From NCBI GenBank assembly GCA_023664605.1, contig JAMPFF010000004.1, forward strand, positions 1-64,000: 64,000 nt of DNA, written 5' to 3'. The position numbers were made by a program, and so were the translations under genes. Origin of the DNA: Clostridium sp. (GTDB taxonomy: Bacteria > Bacillota > Clostridia > Lachnospirales > Lachnospiraceae). This document shows, in pieces, positions 9,237 to 18,528 of the stretch. Below the pieces are notes generated by a model. That model was given only the letters and a program-made list of their open reading frames with translations, ran no database searches and was not told the DNA's origin. Positions within the stretch are counted from its first letter, which is position 1; each line of letters begins with the position of its first letter.

Positions 9237-9392
9237 GAATGTCTACCTCCGCTTTTTTGTTTTTACTTTATTATTACAATTATTACGAAATTGTTAAATC
9301 TTTCGTTTTGGATAATTCTAGCAAAACATCTTATCTTTGTCAAGTTTACGCAGCTTGTCCGGAAAATATGAGCGGAAATAGGCACAAAATTA

Positions 9393-10187
9393 TTACAATT
9401 CCTTAGATTTTTCGACGCAGGCAAGCAGCGCATCCATCACCGCTCCCCGCATTCCTTCCTCCTCTAATACGCGTACGCCCTGGATTGTCGTTCCTCCCGG
9501 GGAACAGACCATGTCTTTTAATTCTCCCGGATGTTTACCGCTTTCCAGCATCAGCTTGGCGCTGCCATAGACTGCCTGCGCCGCCAGTTCATATGCCTGC
9601 TTTCTCGGTATGCCTGCTGCCACGCCTGCATCCGCCATTGCCTCTATAAACATGAACACATATGCCGGGGAGCTTCCCGAAACCGCTCCTAAGGCATCCA
9701 TTAAACGCTCCGGTATCAGATATGCCTTTCCGAAGCTTTCCATTAACTGTACACTGTCGGCTTTCTCTTTCTCTGATACCTGTGCGTTCACGCAGATGCC
9801 GGTACAGCCCGCGCCCACTAACGCCGGAGTATTCGGCATACAGCGCACCAACTTCATCTGTCTGCCAAAAGCCTGCTCTATCCATGCAATCGTCTTGCCC
9901 GCCGCAATACTGATAATCAAAGTTGACACTCCTGTCACATCCTTAACTTCCGCTATCACTTCAGCCATAAACTGCGGTTTTACCGCCAGTACCAGAATAT
10001 CCGCCCCGGCCGCAACATCACTGTTTTTCTCCAACACTCCGATACCATATTTTTGCGCCATTTTCTCTCTTGTCACAGAGGTCTTGGCTGTTCCAATGAT
10101 ATCTTCCGCTTTCACTATGTTCTTTTTCAGCATACCGGATATCATGGCATCCGCCATGTTTCCTAAACCGATAAATCCAATTTTCAT
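9393..10187 (-). CDS. proC: Pyrroline-5-carboxylate reductase
   Basis: Last step of proline synthesis: reduces pyrroline-5-carboxylate to proline with NAD(P)H. The 264-residue protein starts with the Rossmann motif GFIGLGNMADAMISGM and has the family segment LVRCMPNTPALVGAGCTGIC. The C-terminal dimer/substrate signature is SGSSPAYVFMFIEAMADAGV and later KDMVCSPGGTTIQGV. Length is normal. It is preceded by one copy of the ribosome-binding-site repeat shared with lysS and murA and by a ten-base-pair hairpin, so translation may be influenced by that leader. It follows the SpoU methyltransferase gene by 77 bases. Confidence 0.96.
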   Translation of the reverse strand: MKIGFIGLGNMADAMISGMLKKNIVKAEDIIGTAKTSVTREKMAQKYGIGVLEKNSDVAAGADILVLAVKPQFMAEVIAEVKDVTGVSTLIISIAAGKTIAWIEQAFGRQMKLVRCMPNTPALVGAGCTGICVNAQVSEKEKADSVQLMESFGKAYLIPERLMDALGAVSGSSPAYVFMFIEAMADAGVAAGIPRKQAYELAAQAVYGSAKLMLESGKHPGELKDMVCSPGGTTIQGVRVLEEEGMRGAVMDALLACVEKSKEL

Positions 10188-10192
10188 ATTCC

Positions 10193-10231
10193 TTACCCTG
10201 CCTTTCTCTCATCCTGCGAGTTTGCGCCACC
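10193..10231 (-). repeat. Ribosome-binding-site repeat, copy 2 (proC)
   Basis: Block related to those before lysS and murA: CTCGCAGGATGAGAGAAAGG read leftward, then AGGGTAAGGAATATG entering proC. In this copy the two ATG triplets of the element are changed to AGG-type sequence. An adjoining perfect hairpin (AGTTTGCGCC with GGCGCAAACT, loop ACCA, 10219-10242) partly overlaps the block. Confidence 0.55.
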
Positions 10232-10264
10232 AGGCGCAAACTTGTGGTTGAAAATTTTTAATCT

Positions 10265-11053
10265 TCAATTTTTTCTCTGCCTCGCCGCTTCAAACATCAA
10301 TACGGATGCCGCCACCGCGGCATTCAACGACTCCACTTTTCCCAGCATGGGAATTTTCACGGCAGCGTCAGCTTTCCTAATTGTCTCTTCGCGCAGGCCG
10401 TTCGCCTCGTTGCCAATCAGAAATGCCGTTCCGGTTTCATAACGATAGTTATCATAATCTTTCGCCCCTTGTAAGCAGGCGGCATAAACAGTAATATTTT
10501 TTCTGTGCAGTTCCTCTATCGTTTCTCCCATATCCGATGTATAGAAAAAAGGAACCCGATAGATAGAACCCATCGTGGAGCGGATGGTCTTGGGATTATA
10601 AATATCCGCCGTATTTTCGCTCATTATAACACCCGTTATCCCTGCTCCTTCTCCGGCTCGCAGGATTGTGCCAAGATTTCCCGGGTCCTGGATGTCCTCC
10701 AACAGCGCCAAAAACGGATTTGACACAGATGTCATTTCCTCTATCCGATAGTGCGGCTGCTTTAAAACGCACAAAACGCCCTGCGGCGTCTTTGTATCCG
10801 ACATTCTCCCAAAGACCTCGTCCGACGCCGTTTCATAAGCGCAGGGCAGCGTATTTAACTTTTCCCGGCAGGTATCGAGCATCCGGCATAAAAAGCTTTC
10901 CGAAAGATAAACTTTCACAACCGCCTCCGCCGGAGCTTCTAAAAACATTTTCACGCCCTCTACGATAAAAAGGCCTTTCTCTTTTCGCGCTTTCGCTTTC
11001 TGCGCAAGCTGTATGACCTCTTTGACGCCTTTATTGGTATGGCTTGTTATCAT
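10265..11053 (-). CDS. SpoU/TrmH-family RNA 2'-O-methyltransferase
   Basis: SAM-dependent ribose methyltransferase with a knotted SPOUT fold, probably acting on 23S rRNA or tRNA. The 262-residue product begins with the substrate-binding domain (HTNKGVKEVIQLAQKAKARK). Then come the three SpoU motifs: DIQDPGNLGTILRAGEGAGI (motif 1), FLIGNEANGL (motif 2) and IPMLGKVESLNAAVAASVLM (motif 3). The ATG at 11053 has AAAGG nine bases upstream and is preferred over the ATG six bases earlier. Exact target cannot be told from sequence. It lies downstream of the pfkA terminator and upstream of proC. Confidence 0.9.
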   Translation of the reverse strand: MITSHTNKGVKEVIQLAQKAKARKEKGLFIVEGVKMFLEAPAEAVVKVYLSESFLCRMLDTCREKLNTLPCAYETASDEVFGRMSDTKTPQGVLCVLKQPHYRIEEMTSVSNPFLALLEDIQDPGNLGTILRAGEGAGITGVIMSENTADIYNPKTIRSTMGSIYRVPFFYTSDMGETIEELHRKNITVYAACLQGAKDYDNYRYETGTAFLIGNEANGLREETIRKADAAVKIPMLGKVESLNAAVAASVLMFEAARQRKN

Positions 11054-11095
11054 AGGCATTTTCCTTTCCGCCGCAATGTCAACACATTATGATAT

Positions 11096-11133
11096 AAAAA
11101 CTTCCCCGCCTGACGCCATCGTCCGCGGGGAAG
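11096..11133 (-). terminator. Rho-independent terminator after pfkA
   Basis: Nine-base-pair GC-rich stem (CTTCCCCGC with GCGGGGAAG), followed leftward by TTTTTATATC. Ends the dnaE-pfkA transcript. Confidence 0.85.
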
Positions 11134-11148
11134 CCGTTCAGATATCCA

Positions 11149-12129
11149 TTAAAGCGCAAGAATCTTGCTGACTTCATATACATATTCCGGAATGCCTTTT
11201 TGCATGTTCAAAGCTTCTTCGATATCGAAATCCAAAAACTCTCCGTGCTGGTAGCCGACTACCCTGTTCGTCTTGCCCTCACATAAAATATCGGCAGCAT
11301 ATGCGCCCATGATAGAGGCATAATAGCGGTCTTTACAGGTCGGCGCGCCGCCACGCTGCAAATATCCCAAAATTGTCGCTCTCGTCTCAATACCCGTCGC
11401 GGCTTCGATTCGCCTTGCCATGGATGTGGAATGCCCGATGCCCTCGGCATTGATGATAATATGATGCGTTTTTCCTCGTTTTCTGTTGGCTATGATATTA
11501 TTGATAATGCCCTGCTCATTATAATCGTATTTTTCCGGTAAAAGAATGTCCTCCGCACCGTTGGCAATACCGCACCAAAGAGCGATATAGCCTGCATTTC
11601 TGCCCATAACTTCAATAATACTGCATCTTTCGTGGGAAGAAGACGTATCGCGCACCTTGTCGATTGCCTGCATCGCCGTATTGATTGCCGTGTCAAAGCC
11701 AATCGTATATTCCGTACAGGCAATATCCAAATCTATCGTTCCCGGCAGCCCTATCGTATTGATACCGTGTCTGGAAAGCGCCTGTGCGCCACGGTAGGAA
11801 CCGTCTCCTCCGATAACGACCAGACCGTCAATCTTATGTTTGCGGCAGACATCCGTCGCTTTCTGCTGCCCCTCTTCCGTACACATCTCCAGACACCGCG
11901 CCGTACCTAAAATCGTGCCGCCGCGCTGAATCGTATCGGAAACATGCCACTTCTCCATATCTATAATTTCTTCATTCATAAGACCCTGATAGCCTTTTTT
12001 AATGCCTTTTACCTTAACCCCATTCGCAATCGCTTTTCTGACAACCGCACGGATAGCGGCATTCATACCGGGTGCGTCGCCGCCGCTTGTCAAAACGCCG
12101 ATTGTTTTAATCTCTTTTGCTTTCGCCAT
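11149..12129 (-). CDS. pfkA: ATP-dependent 6-phosphofructokinase
   Basis: Phosphorylates fructose 6-phosphate to the 1,6-bisphosphate, the committed glycolytic step. The product begins AKAKEIKTIGVLTSGGDAPG and has the ATP-binding GGDGS motif; a Gly here rather than Asp marks the ATP-using type. It also has MGRNAGYIALW and the effector/substrate region RATILGYLQRGGAPTCKDR. The catalytic loop reads TIDLDIA instead of the textbook TIDNDIA; the catalytic first Asp is kept. The frame is open 11 codons further upstream, but the ATG at 12129 starts the normal conserved N-terminus and has AAAGG and GGGG upstream. Follows dnaE by 90 bases; the dnaE-pfkA order recurs in Firmicutes. Confidence 0.95.
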   Translation of the reverse strand: MAKAKEIKTIGVLTSGGDAPGMNAAIRAVVRKAIANGVKVKGIKKGYQGLMNEEIIDMEKWHVSDTIQRGGTILGTARCLEMCTEEGQQKATDVCRKHKIDGLVVIGGDGSYRGAQALSRHGINTIGLPGTIDLDIACTEYTIGFDTAINTAMQAIDKVRDTSSSHERCSIIEVMGRNAGYIALWCGIANGAEDILLPEKYDYNEQGIINNIIANRKRGKTHHIIINAEGIGHSTSMARRIEAATGIETRATILGYLQRGGAPTCKDRYYASIMGAYAADILCEGKTNRVVGYQHGEFLDFDIEEALNMQKGIPEYVYEVSKILAL

Positions 12130-12219
12130 ATCCCCACATCCTTTCCCGTAAGGCCAAAACATTTGACCGCTTTTATTTTACCTTAATTGCAAAGGGTTTT
12201 CAATCCCTTTTTCCGCAAC

Positions 12220-15200
12220 CTAAACGACTCTGATATTTTCTTTTCCATATAAAGCTTCCAGTTTGTCAATCAACTTGTCATCCGCATTGACATTCTGATT
12301 AGGCGGCAGGGTTTTCATTGCCTTGGGCGTCTCAATATAAATGACAACGCTGTCTCTTCCTTCGGAATCATGAAGCGACGCCAAAAGTTCTTCCTCTTTT
12401 TCCTCGAAAAGTTCTTTCGTCGGGAATTTAATCCACAACTTTTTCGGTATTTCATCAAAAGCGGTAATTTTCTCGCAGATTAATTTGGCGTCCTTTTCAT
12501 CTTCCGCCGACACTCTTCCTTTGATAAAGACCTTTCTGTCTTCCGTGAGTTTATCCGTGTTTTTCTCATAATCTCTTGGAAAAACGATAACCTCTACCGA
12601 ACCGAGCATATCCTCTATCTGTAAAAATGCCATAACCTTTTCATTTTTCGTATATTTCAACCTCTTGTCCGCAATGATACCGCCAATTATCACCGACTCT
12701 CCGTCTTTGACTGCCGTTGTATCGGTTTCCTCATCCAGCAGAAAATCCGTTGTCGTATTGGTAATATTTTTATGCCAGATTTCCTGATATTCCTCCATCG
12801 GATGGCCGCTGACATAGATGCCGAGAACCTCTTTTTCAAAACTTAACTTCATTTCTTTGGAGTATTCTCCCACCGCAGGCAGCTTTATCTCATACTCTTC
12901 TTTTTCTTCTTCCCCTGCAATGTCAAATAAGGAAATCTGCCCCGCCATGTTATTCTTTTTATCCTGATGAATGCTCTCTAAAATCTGCACATACACACTC
13001 ATAAACTGCTTTCTCGTGCCGCCTAAGCTGTCTAACGCCCCCGCCTTGATAAAATTCTCTATGGCGCGTTTATTGACCTCTTTATCCGCCATACGGGAAA
13101 TAAAGTCCTTTAAGTTTGTATAAGGTCCGCGTTTTTTTCTCTCTTCCACCACCGTCTCAATGACCGGACGTCCTACGCTTTTAATTGCAGTCAGGGCATA
13201 GCGGATAGAGTTGCCGGAGACGGAAAATCCTGTTTCTCCCTCGTTAATATCCGGCGGAAGTATCTCAATGCCCATATTCCGGCACGTCATAATATATTCT
13301 GACACCTTTGTCGGAAAATCTATCACAGAAGTTAAAAGCGCCGCCATAAACTCTACCGGATAGTAATATTTCAAATATGCCGTCTGATAAGACACAACCG
13401 CATAGCACGCCGCATGGGATTTATTAAAAGCATATTTGGCAAAATCCATCATCGTATCATATATATGGTTTGCGACACCAGCGTCAATACCGTTTGCCAC
13501 GCAGCCCGGAACGCCCTCCTCGGGATTGCCGTAAGTAAAATTCTTCCGTTCCTGCTCCATGACATATTGTTTCTTTTTGCTCATGGCACGCCGCACCAAA
13601 TCGCTTCTGCCCATCGTATAGCCGCCCAGTTCCCGCACAATCTGCATAACCTGCTCCTGATACACGATACAGCCGTAGGTTGGCGATAAAATAGGCTCCA
13701 ACTGCGGGCAGTCGTAAGTAATGGATTCGGCATTGTTTTTTCCTTTAATATATTTCGGGATAAAGTCCATCGGACCCGGACGGTACAGAGAGATACCGGC
13801 GATAACATCCTCCAGACTCTGGGGTTTTAATTCTTTCATAAAGCTTTTCATTCCGCCGCTTTCAAGCTGGAACACGCCGTCCGTCCGCCCCGTGCCGATA
13901 GACGCCAGTACCTCCGCATCATTATAATCCAGATGGTCCATATCAATTTCCACGCCTTTGTTCTTCCGCGCCATCTCGGCCGCATTTTGAATCACCGTCA
14001 ACGTACGAAGCCCCAGAAAATCCATTTTCAAAAGCCCCAGTTCTTCTATCGTCGTCATCGTAAACTGCGTCACAGCAGAACCGTCAACGCCGCGGCAGAG
14101 CGGCACAAACTTCTCCGCCGCATCCGGACAGATAACAACGCCCGCCGCGTGGGTCGAAGTGTTTCTCGGTAAGCCCTCCAGCCGCTTGGACATGTCAATT
14201 AACTCATGCACCTGGGCATCTTCCATATATAACTTTTTAAATTCAGGATTAATTTCCAACGCCCTGCTGATGGTAATATTTAACTCTTTCGGAACCATCT
14301 TGGCAATGGAATCCACATAGGCATACGGCAAATCCATCACGCGCCCTACATCACGAATAACGGCTTTTGCCGCCATTGTGGCAAACGTTGCAATCTGCAC
14401 CACTTTATCCGTTCCGTATTTTTTACCTACATAATCTATGACTTCCGGTCTTCTTTCATAGCAGAAATCCACATCAATATCCGGCATGGAAACGCGCTCC
14501 GGATTTAAAAACCGTTCAAAGAGCAGTCCATACTTAATCGGGTCGATATCCGTAATTCTCAAACAATAAGAGACAATACTGCCTGCTGCCGAACCACGCC
14601 CCGGACCTACCGCAATGCCGTTTTCCCTGCAAAAATTAATATAATCCCATACAATCAGGAAATAATCGACAAATCCCATTGTCTTAATGATATCCAGCTC
14701 GTAATTCATCCGCTCCCGCAGCGTTCCGTCATCCTGCGGGTATCTCTGCGCCAGGCCTTTTTCACACAATTCATTCAGATATTCCCAGGAATCCCGTCCA
14801 TCCGGCACATCATAATGCGGCACTTTATAGACGCCAAACTCTATCTCCACATGGCATCTGTCCGCAATCCGCTGCGTATTTTCCACGGCCTCCCAGGCAT
14901 ACGGAAAAATACCTTTCATTTCTTCTTCACTTTTCACATAGTATTGTCCGCCCTCATAACGCATACGGTCTTCGTCGGCAAGTTTTTTACCGGTCTGTAA
15001 GCAAAGTAAAATATCATGCGATTTTTCATCCTCCGCATAGGTATAGTGGACGTCGTTGGTTGCCACCAAAGGGATATCCAATTCCCTGCTGATATTTAAA
15101 AGCGCCGTATTCACCGTTTTTTGTGCCGGAATGCCATGGTCCTGCAGTTCCAGGAAAAAATTGCCTTTCCCAAAACAGTCTTCATACTTTTTCGCGCTCT

Positions 15201-15669
15201 TTTTGGCTTCCTCTATCATGCCTTTCTGGATATAACGCTGCACTTCTCCCGCAAGGCAGGCGGAAAGCGCAATAATCCCCTCATGAAACTCCTGTAATAC
15301 TTCCATATCGACACGGGGCCTGTAATAATAGCCTTCCGTAAACCCTCTGCTGACAATTTTCGTCAGGTTTTCATAACCAGTGTTATTTTCTGCCAGCAGT
15401 ACCAGATGGTAATACCTATCCTCGCCGCCGACCAGCTCTTTATCAAAACGGGAATTGGGCGCAACATAGACCTCACAGCCGATAATCGGATTGATGCCCG
15501 CTTCCTTAGCCGCTTTATAAAACTCAATAACGCCGTACATCACACCGTGGTCCGTAATCGCCGCGCTGTCCATGCCGAGTTCTTTGACACGTTTTACATA
15601 TTCTTTAATTTTATTGGAACCGTCCAGCAGGCTGTATTCCGTATGGACATGCAGATGTGTGAAAGCCAT
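12220..15669 (-). CDS. dnaE: DNA polymerase III alpha subunit
   Basis: Replicative C-family DNA polymerase of 1149 residues. The N-terminal PHP domain starts THLHVHTEYSLLDGSNKI and keeps the metal-binding histidines and acidic residues (AAITDHGVMYGV). The palm holds the catalytic aspartates in MPDIDVDFCYERR. The finger/thumb region, helix-hairpin-helix and C-terminal OB fold (VIIGGIIADKRLKYTKNEKVM) follow in the DnaE1 order. A likely sliding-clamp motif, GQISLFD, is seen near residue 910. There is no 3'-5' exonuclease insertion, so it is DnaE and not PolC. It is co-directional with pfkA. Confidence 0.97.
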   Translation of the reverse strand: MAFTHLHVHTEYSLLDGSNKIKEYVKRVKELGMDSAAITDHGVMYGVIEFYKAAKEAGINPIIGCEVYVAPNSRFDKELVGGEDRYYHLVLLAENNTGYENLTKIVSRGFTEGYYYRPRVDMEVLQEFHEGIIALSACLAGEVQRYIQKGMIEEAKKSAKKYEDCFGKGNFFLELQDHGIPAQKTVNTALLNISRELDIPLVATNDVHYTYAEDEKSHDILLCLQTGKKLADEDRMRYEGGQYYVKSEEEMKGIFPYAWEAVENTQRIADRCHVEIEFGVYKVPHYDVPDGRDSWEYLNELCEKGLAQRYPQDDGTLRERMNYELDIIKTMGFVDYFLIVWDYINFCRENGIAVGPGRGSAAGSIVSYCLRITDIDPIKYGLLFERFLNPERVSMPDIDVDFCYERRPEVIDYVGKKYGTDKVVQIATFATMAAKAVIRDVGRVMDLPYAYVDSIAKMVPKELNITISRALEINPEFKKLYMEDAQVHELIDMSKRLEGLPRNTSTHAAGVVICPDAAEKFVPLCRGVDGSAVTQFTMTTIEELGLLKMDFLGLRTLTVIQNAAEMARKNKGVEIDMDHLDYNDAEVLASIGTGRTDGVFQLESGGMKSFMKELKPQSLEDVIAGISLYRPGPMDFIPKYIKGKNNAESITYDCPQLEPILSPTYGCIVYQEQVMQIVRELGGYTMGRSDLVRRAMSKKKQYVMEQERKNFTYGNPEEGVPGCVANGIDAGVANHIYDTMMDFAKYAFNKSHAACYAVVSYQTAYLKYYYPVEFMAALLTSVIDFPTKVSEYIMTCRNMGIEILPPDINEGETGFSVSGNSIRYALTAIKSVGRPVIETVVEERKKRGPYTNLKDFISRMADKEVNKRAIENFIKAGALDSLGGTRKQFMSVYVQILESIHQDKKNNMAGQISLFDIAGEEEKEEYEIKLPAVGEYSKEMKLSFEKEVLGIYVSGHPMEEYQEIWHKNITNTTTDFLLDEETDTTAVKDGESVIIGGIIADKRLKYTKNEKVMAFLQIEDMLGSVEVIVFPRDYEKNTDKLTEDRKVFIKGRVSAEDEKDAKLICEKITAFDEIPKKLWIKFPTKELFEEKEEELLASLHDSEGRDSVVIYIETPKAMKTLPPNQNVNADDKLIDKLEALYGKENIRVV

Positions 15670-15746
15670 AATATTACTCCGCTTCTTTTATTCTGATTAT
15701 TTAAACCGCTTGTTTTCCCCAGGCGCTTATTACATTATACCGTATT

Positions 15747-15783
15747 TTACAAAAAAAGGATATGCCTTTCGACATATCCTTTT
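15747..15783 (-). terminator. Rho-independent terminator after metK
   Basis: Eleven-base-pair stem AAAAGGATATG / CATATCCTTTT with an eight-base loop; leftward it is followed by a run of T. Ends the murA-metK transcript and separates it from dnaE. Confidence 0.85.
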
Positions 15784-15797
15784 CAAAAACTGTCTAA

Positions 15798-16982
15798 TTA
15801 ATATTTCTTCAAAACATCCACCTTGTCCAGCTTCTCCCAAGGTAAATCCAAATCGTTGCGTCCAAAGTGTCCGTAAGCCGCTGTCTGTTTGTAAATCGGG
15901 CGGCGCAGATTCAGCATCTTGATAATACCCGCCGGACGTAAATCGAAGTTTTCACGGACGATTTCCACTAACTTCTCGTCGGATACTTTTCCGGTTCCGA
16001 ACGTATCCACCATAATGGAGGTCGGCTGTGCTACGCCGATTGCGTAAGACAACTGAATTTCGCATTTCTCTGCCAGCCCTGCCGCTACGATATTCTTTGC
16101 CACATAACGCGCTGCGTAAGCCGCGGAACGGTCAACTTTCGTGCAGTCTTTTCCGGAGAAAGCGCCGCCGCCGTGGCGTGCATATCCGCCGTATGTATCT
16201 ACGATAATCTTACGGCCTGTCAGTCCTGCGTCACCGTGAGGTCCGCCGATAACGAAACGTCCCGTCGGATTGATAAAGAACTTGGTGTCGGCGTCCACTA
16301 ATTCTGTTGGAAGCACCGGGTCAAATACATATTTTTTAATATCTTTATGAATCTGTTCCTGCGTTACATCCGGGTCATGCTGCGTAGATAATACGACAGC
16401 TTCCAGTCTTACCGGTTTGCCGTTTTCATCATATTCTACGGAAACCTGGCTCTTGCCGTCCGGTCTTAAATATTTTAATGTGCCGTCTTTTCTTACTTTT
16501 GTAAGCTGTAAAGCCAGCTTGTGTGCAAGGGAAATCGGGTATGGCATGTATTCCTCTGTTTCGTTTGTTGCATAGCCGAACATCATACCCTGGTCGCCCG
16601 CGCCGATTGCTTCAATCTCCGCATCGGACATCTTGTTCTCTTTGGCTTCTAAAGCCTTGTCCACACCCATTGCAATATCTGCGGACTGTTCGTCGATTGC
16701 TACCATAACCGCACAGGTATTGCCGTCAAAACCGTACTCTGATTTGGTATAGCCAATCTCTTTTACGGTATCACGCACAATCTTCTGAATATCCACATAG
16801 GCGTTCGTCGTAATTTCTCCCGTTACAAGCACAAAACCTGTACAGGTTGCCGTTTCACACGCTACACGGCTCATTGGGTCTTTTTCCATGCAGGCATCCA
16901 AAATTGCATCGGAAATCGCATCGCAGACTTTGTCCGGATGTCCTTCAGTTACTGATTCGGAAGTAAATAATCTCTTTTCCAT
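15798..16982 (-). CDS. metK: S-adenosylmethionine synthetase
   Basis: Makes S-adenosylmethionine from methionine and ATP. Conserved motifs include [20 protein letters not shown] at the N-terminus, the methionine-loop/ATP motif [12 protein letters not shown], and the phosphate-binding [20 protein letters not shown] with [19 protein letters not shown]. Length is normal. The Shine-Dalgarno AAGGAG is only two bases from the ATG at 16988 but seven from the ATG at 16982, so the latter is chosen. Only 24 bases separate it from murA, leaving no room for a SAM riboswitch; it is co-transcribed with murA. Confidence 0.96.
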   Translation of the reverse strand: MEKRLFTSESVTEGHPDKVCDAISDAILDACMEKDPMSRVACETATCTGFVLVTGEITTNAYVDIQKIVRDTVKEIGYTKSEYGFDGNTCAVMVAIDEQSADIAMGVDKALEAKENKMSDAEIEAIGAGDQGMMFGYATNETEEYMPYPISLAHKLALQLTKVRKDGTLKYLRPDGKSQVSVEYDENGKPVRLEAVVLSTQHDPDVTQEQIHKDIKKYVFDPVLPTELVDADTKFFINPTGRFVIGGPHGDAGLTGRKIIVDTYGGYARHGGGAFSGKDCTKVDRSAAYAARYVAKNIVAAGLAEKCEIQLSYAIGVAQPTSIMVDTFGTGKVSDEKLVEIVRENFDLRPAGIIKMLNLRRPIYKQTAAYGHFGRNDLDLPWEKLDKVDVLKKY

Positions 16983-17006
16983 CTTCATTCTCCTTTTTGT
17001 ATAATT

Positions 17007-18305
17007 TTAACCGACTTTAAATTTAAACTTCTTCACTTCTCTGTCTGTGCTGACTTTCTCAATCTGCGCGCCTAATGACTGCAATTTCAAATCAAAATCT
17101 TCATAGCCGCGCTCAATATACTGAATATCGTCAATGGTCGTCGTTCCCTCTGCTGCCAGAGCGGCAATCACAAGCGCCGCGCCCGCCCGTAAGTCGGGAG
17201 CGGAAATGCCTGCGCCGGTATATTTGCCCACACCGTCAATAATCGCCGTATTCCCTTCCACCTTAATATTCGCGCCCATTCTGGTAAGCTCGTCAACATA
17301 TTTAAAACGGTTTTCAAAAATACTCTCCGTTACAATGCTTGTACCACCGGATAATCCCAGCGTCACCGTAATCTGCGGCTGCATATCCGTCGGGAATCCC
17401 GGATAAGGCAGTGTCTTGACATGCGTATGTCCAAGCGGTTTCGATGCAACCACCCGCACCGCGTCGTCAGACTCCTCCACTTCACAGCCTATTTCCAGCA
17501 GTTTGGCGCTGATAGACTCCAAATGCTTGGGAATGACATTTTTCACTGTCACATCTCCCTTAGTCACCGCCGCCGCAAACATAAAGGTACCTGCTTCAAT
17601 CTGGTCGGGAATAATAACATACTCCGTTCCGTGCAGTTTGGAAACACCCTTAATACGGATAACATCCGTACCGGCTCCCTTGATGTTCGCGCCCATGCTG
17701 TTTAAGAAGTTGGCTAAATCCACCACATGAGGCTCTTTCGCCGCATTTTCAATAATGGTCTGTCCCTCCGCCATAACCGCCGCCATCATAACATTGATGG
17801 TCGCGCCTACGGTGACAACATCCATATAAATATGGTTGCCGGCTAACCGTTCCGCCTCGGTAATAATCAGGCCATGCTCAATCCTGACATTTGCCCCTAA
17901 CGCACGAAAGCCTTTAATGTGCTGGTCTATCGGGCGAAGACCGATATTACAGCCGCCCGGCAGCGCAACTTCCGCTTTTTTATATTTTCCCAACAATGCG
18001 CCCAACAGATAATAGGACGCTCTTATCTTCTTAATATAGTCATCCTCAATCACCAGATCATGAATCTGGGATGCGTTTACCTTGACGGTATGTCTGTCTA
18101 ACTTTGTGACAATGACGCCGACGCTTTCCATTGCCTGTAATAAAACATTGGTATCTCTTACATCCGGTACATTTTCTATCAAAACGGTTTCGTCCGTCAT
18201 AACGGCCGCAGCTAAAATAGCAAGCGCCGCATTTTTGGCTCCGCCTATTTCCACTTCACCGACTAACGGATTTCCACCTTTAATCGCATACTGTTCCATA
18301 TTCAT
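17007..18305 (-). CDS. murA: UDP-N-acetylglucosamine 1-carboxyvinyltransferase
   Basis: First committed step of peptidoglycan synthesis: transfers enolpyruvate from PEP to UDP-GlcNAc. The 432-residue protein has the start GGNPLVGEVEIGGAKNAALA. The catalytic cysteine is in LPGGCNIGLRPIDQH, so it should be fosfomycin-sensitive on this criterion. The later segment GFPTDMQPQ and the final repeat region DLRAGAALVIAALAAEG are also present. Three ATG codons occur close together; the one at 18305 lies seven bases after the AAAAAGG of the leader repeat. Firmicutes often carry two murA paralogues; which this is cannot be told here. Confidence 0.95.
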   Translation of the reverse strand: MNMEQYAIKGGNPLVGEVEIGGAKNAALAILAAAVMTDETVLIENVPDVRDTNVLLQAMESVGVIVTKLDRHTVKVNASQIHDLVIEDDYIKKIRASYYLLGALLGKYKKAEVALPGGCNIGLRPIDQHIKGFRALGANVRIEHGLIITEAERLAGNHIYMDVVTVGATINVMMAAVMAEGQTIIENAAKEPHVVDLANFLNSMGANIKGAGTDVIRIKGVSKLHGTEYVIIPDQIEAGTFMFAAAVTKGDVTVKNVIPKHLESISAKLLEIGCEVEESDDAVRVVASKPLGHTHVKTLPYPGFPTDMQPQITVTLGLSGGTSIVTESIFENRFKYVDELTRMGANIKVEGNTAIIDGVGKYTGAGISAPDLRAGAALVIAALAAEGTTTIDDIQYIERGYEDFDLKLQSLGAQIEKVSTDREVKKFKFKVG

Positions 18306-18343
18306 TACCATGCCTTTTTCTCAGCCTGCGGCATTTACCGCCG
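18305..18343 (-). repeat. Ribosome-binding-site repeat, copy 3 (murA)
   Basis: Same element as before lysS (34 of 39 identical) and proC. Read leftward: GGCGGTAAATGCCGC (small hairpin), AGGCTGAG, AAAAAGGCATGGTAATGAAT entering the murA start. Upstream, at about 18394-18450, two more hairpins occur (GCCTGCC/GGCAGGC and AAATGTCT/AGACGTTT). Confidence 0.6.
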
Positions 18344-18528
18344 CACGACACAAAATTTATTCTATTGCAAATGCAAATATTATCATATTCCGCCGCCTGC
18401 CCTGGCAGGCATTTTTATCAAATGTCTCCGTCTTTGCAGACGTTTAACAATTAACATACAGTATACCATAAATTTCACATTTGTAAATGGGCAGATTGCC
18501 AAAGTATTCCTGCCGGACGATTCAAAAA

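Noticed and set aside
16983..17006. SAM riboswitch upstream of metK
   Set aside because: Only 24 bases separate metK from murA, too few for any SAM riboswitch.
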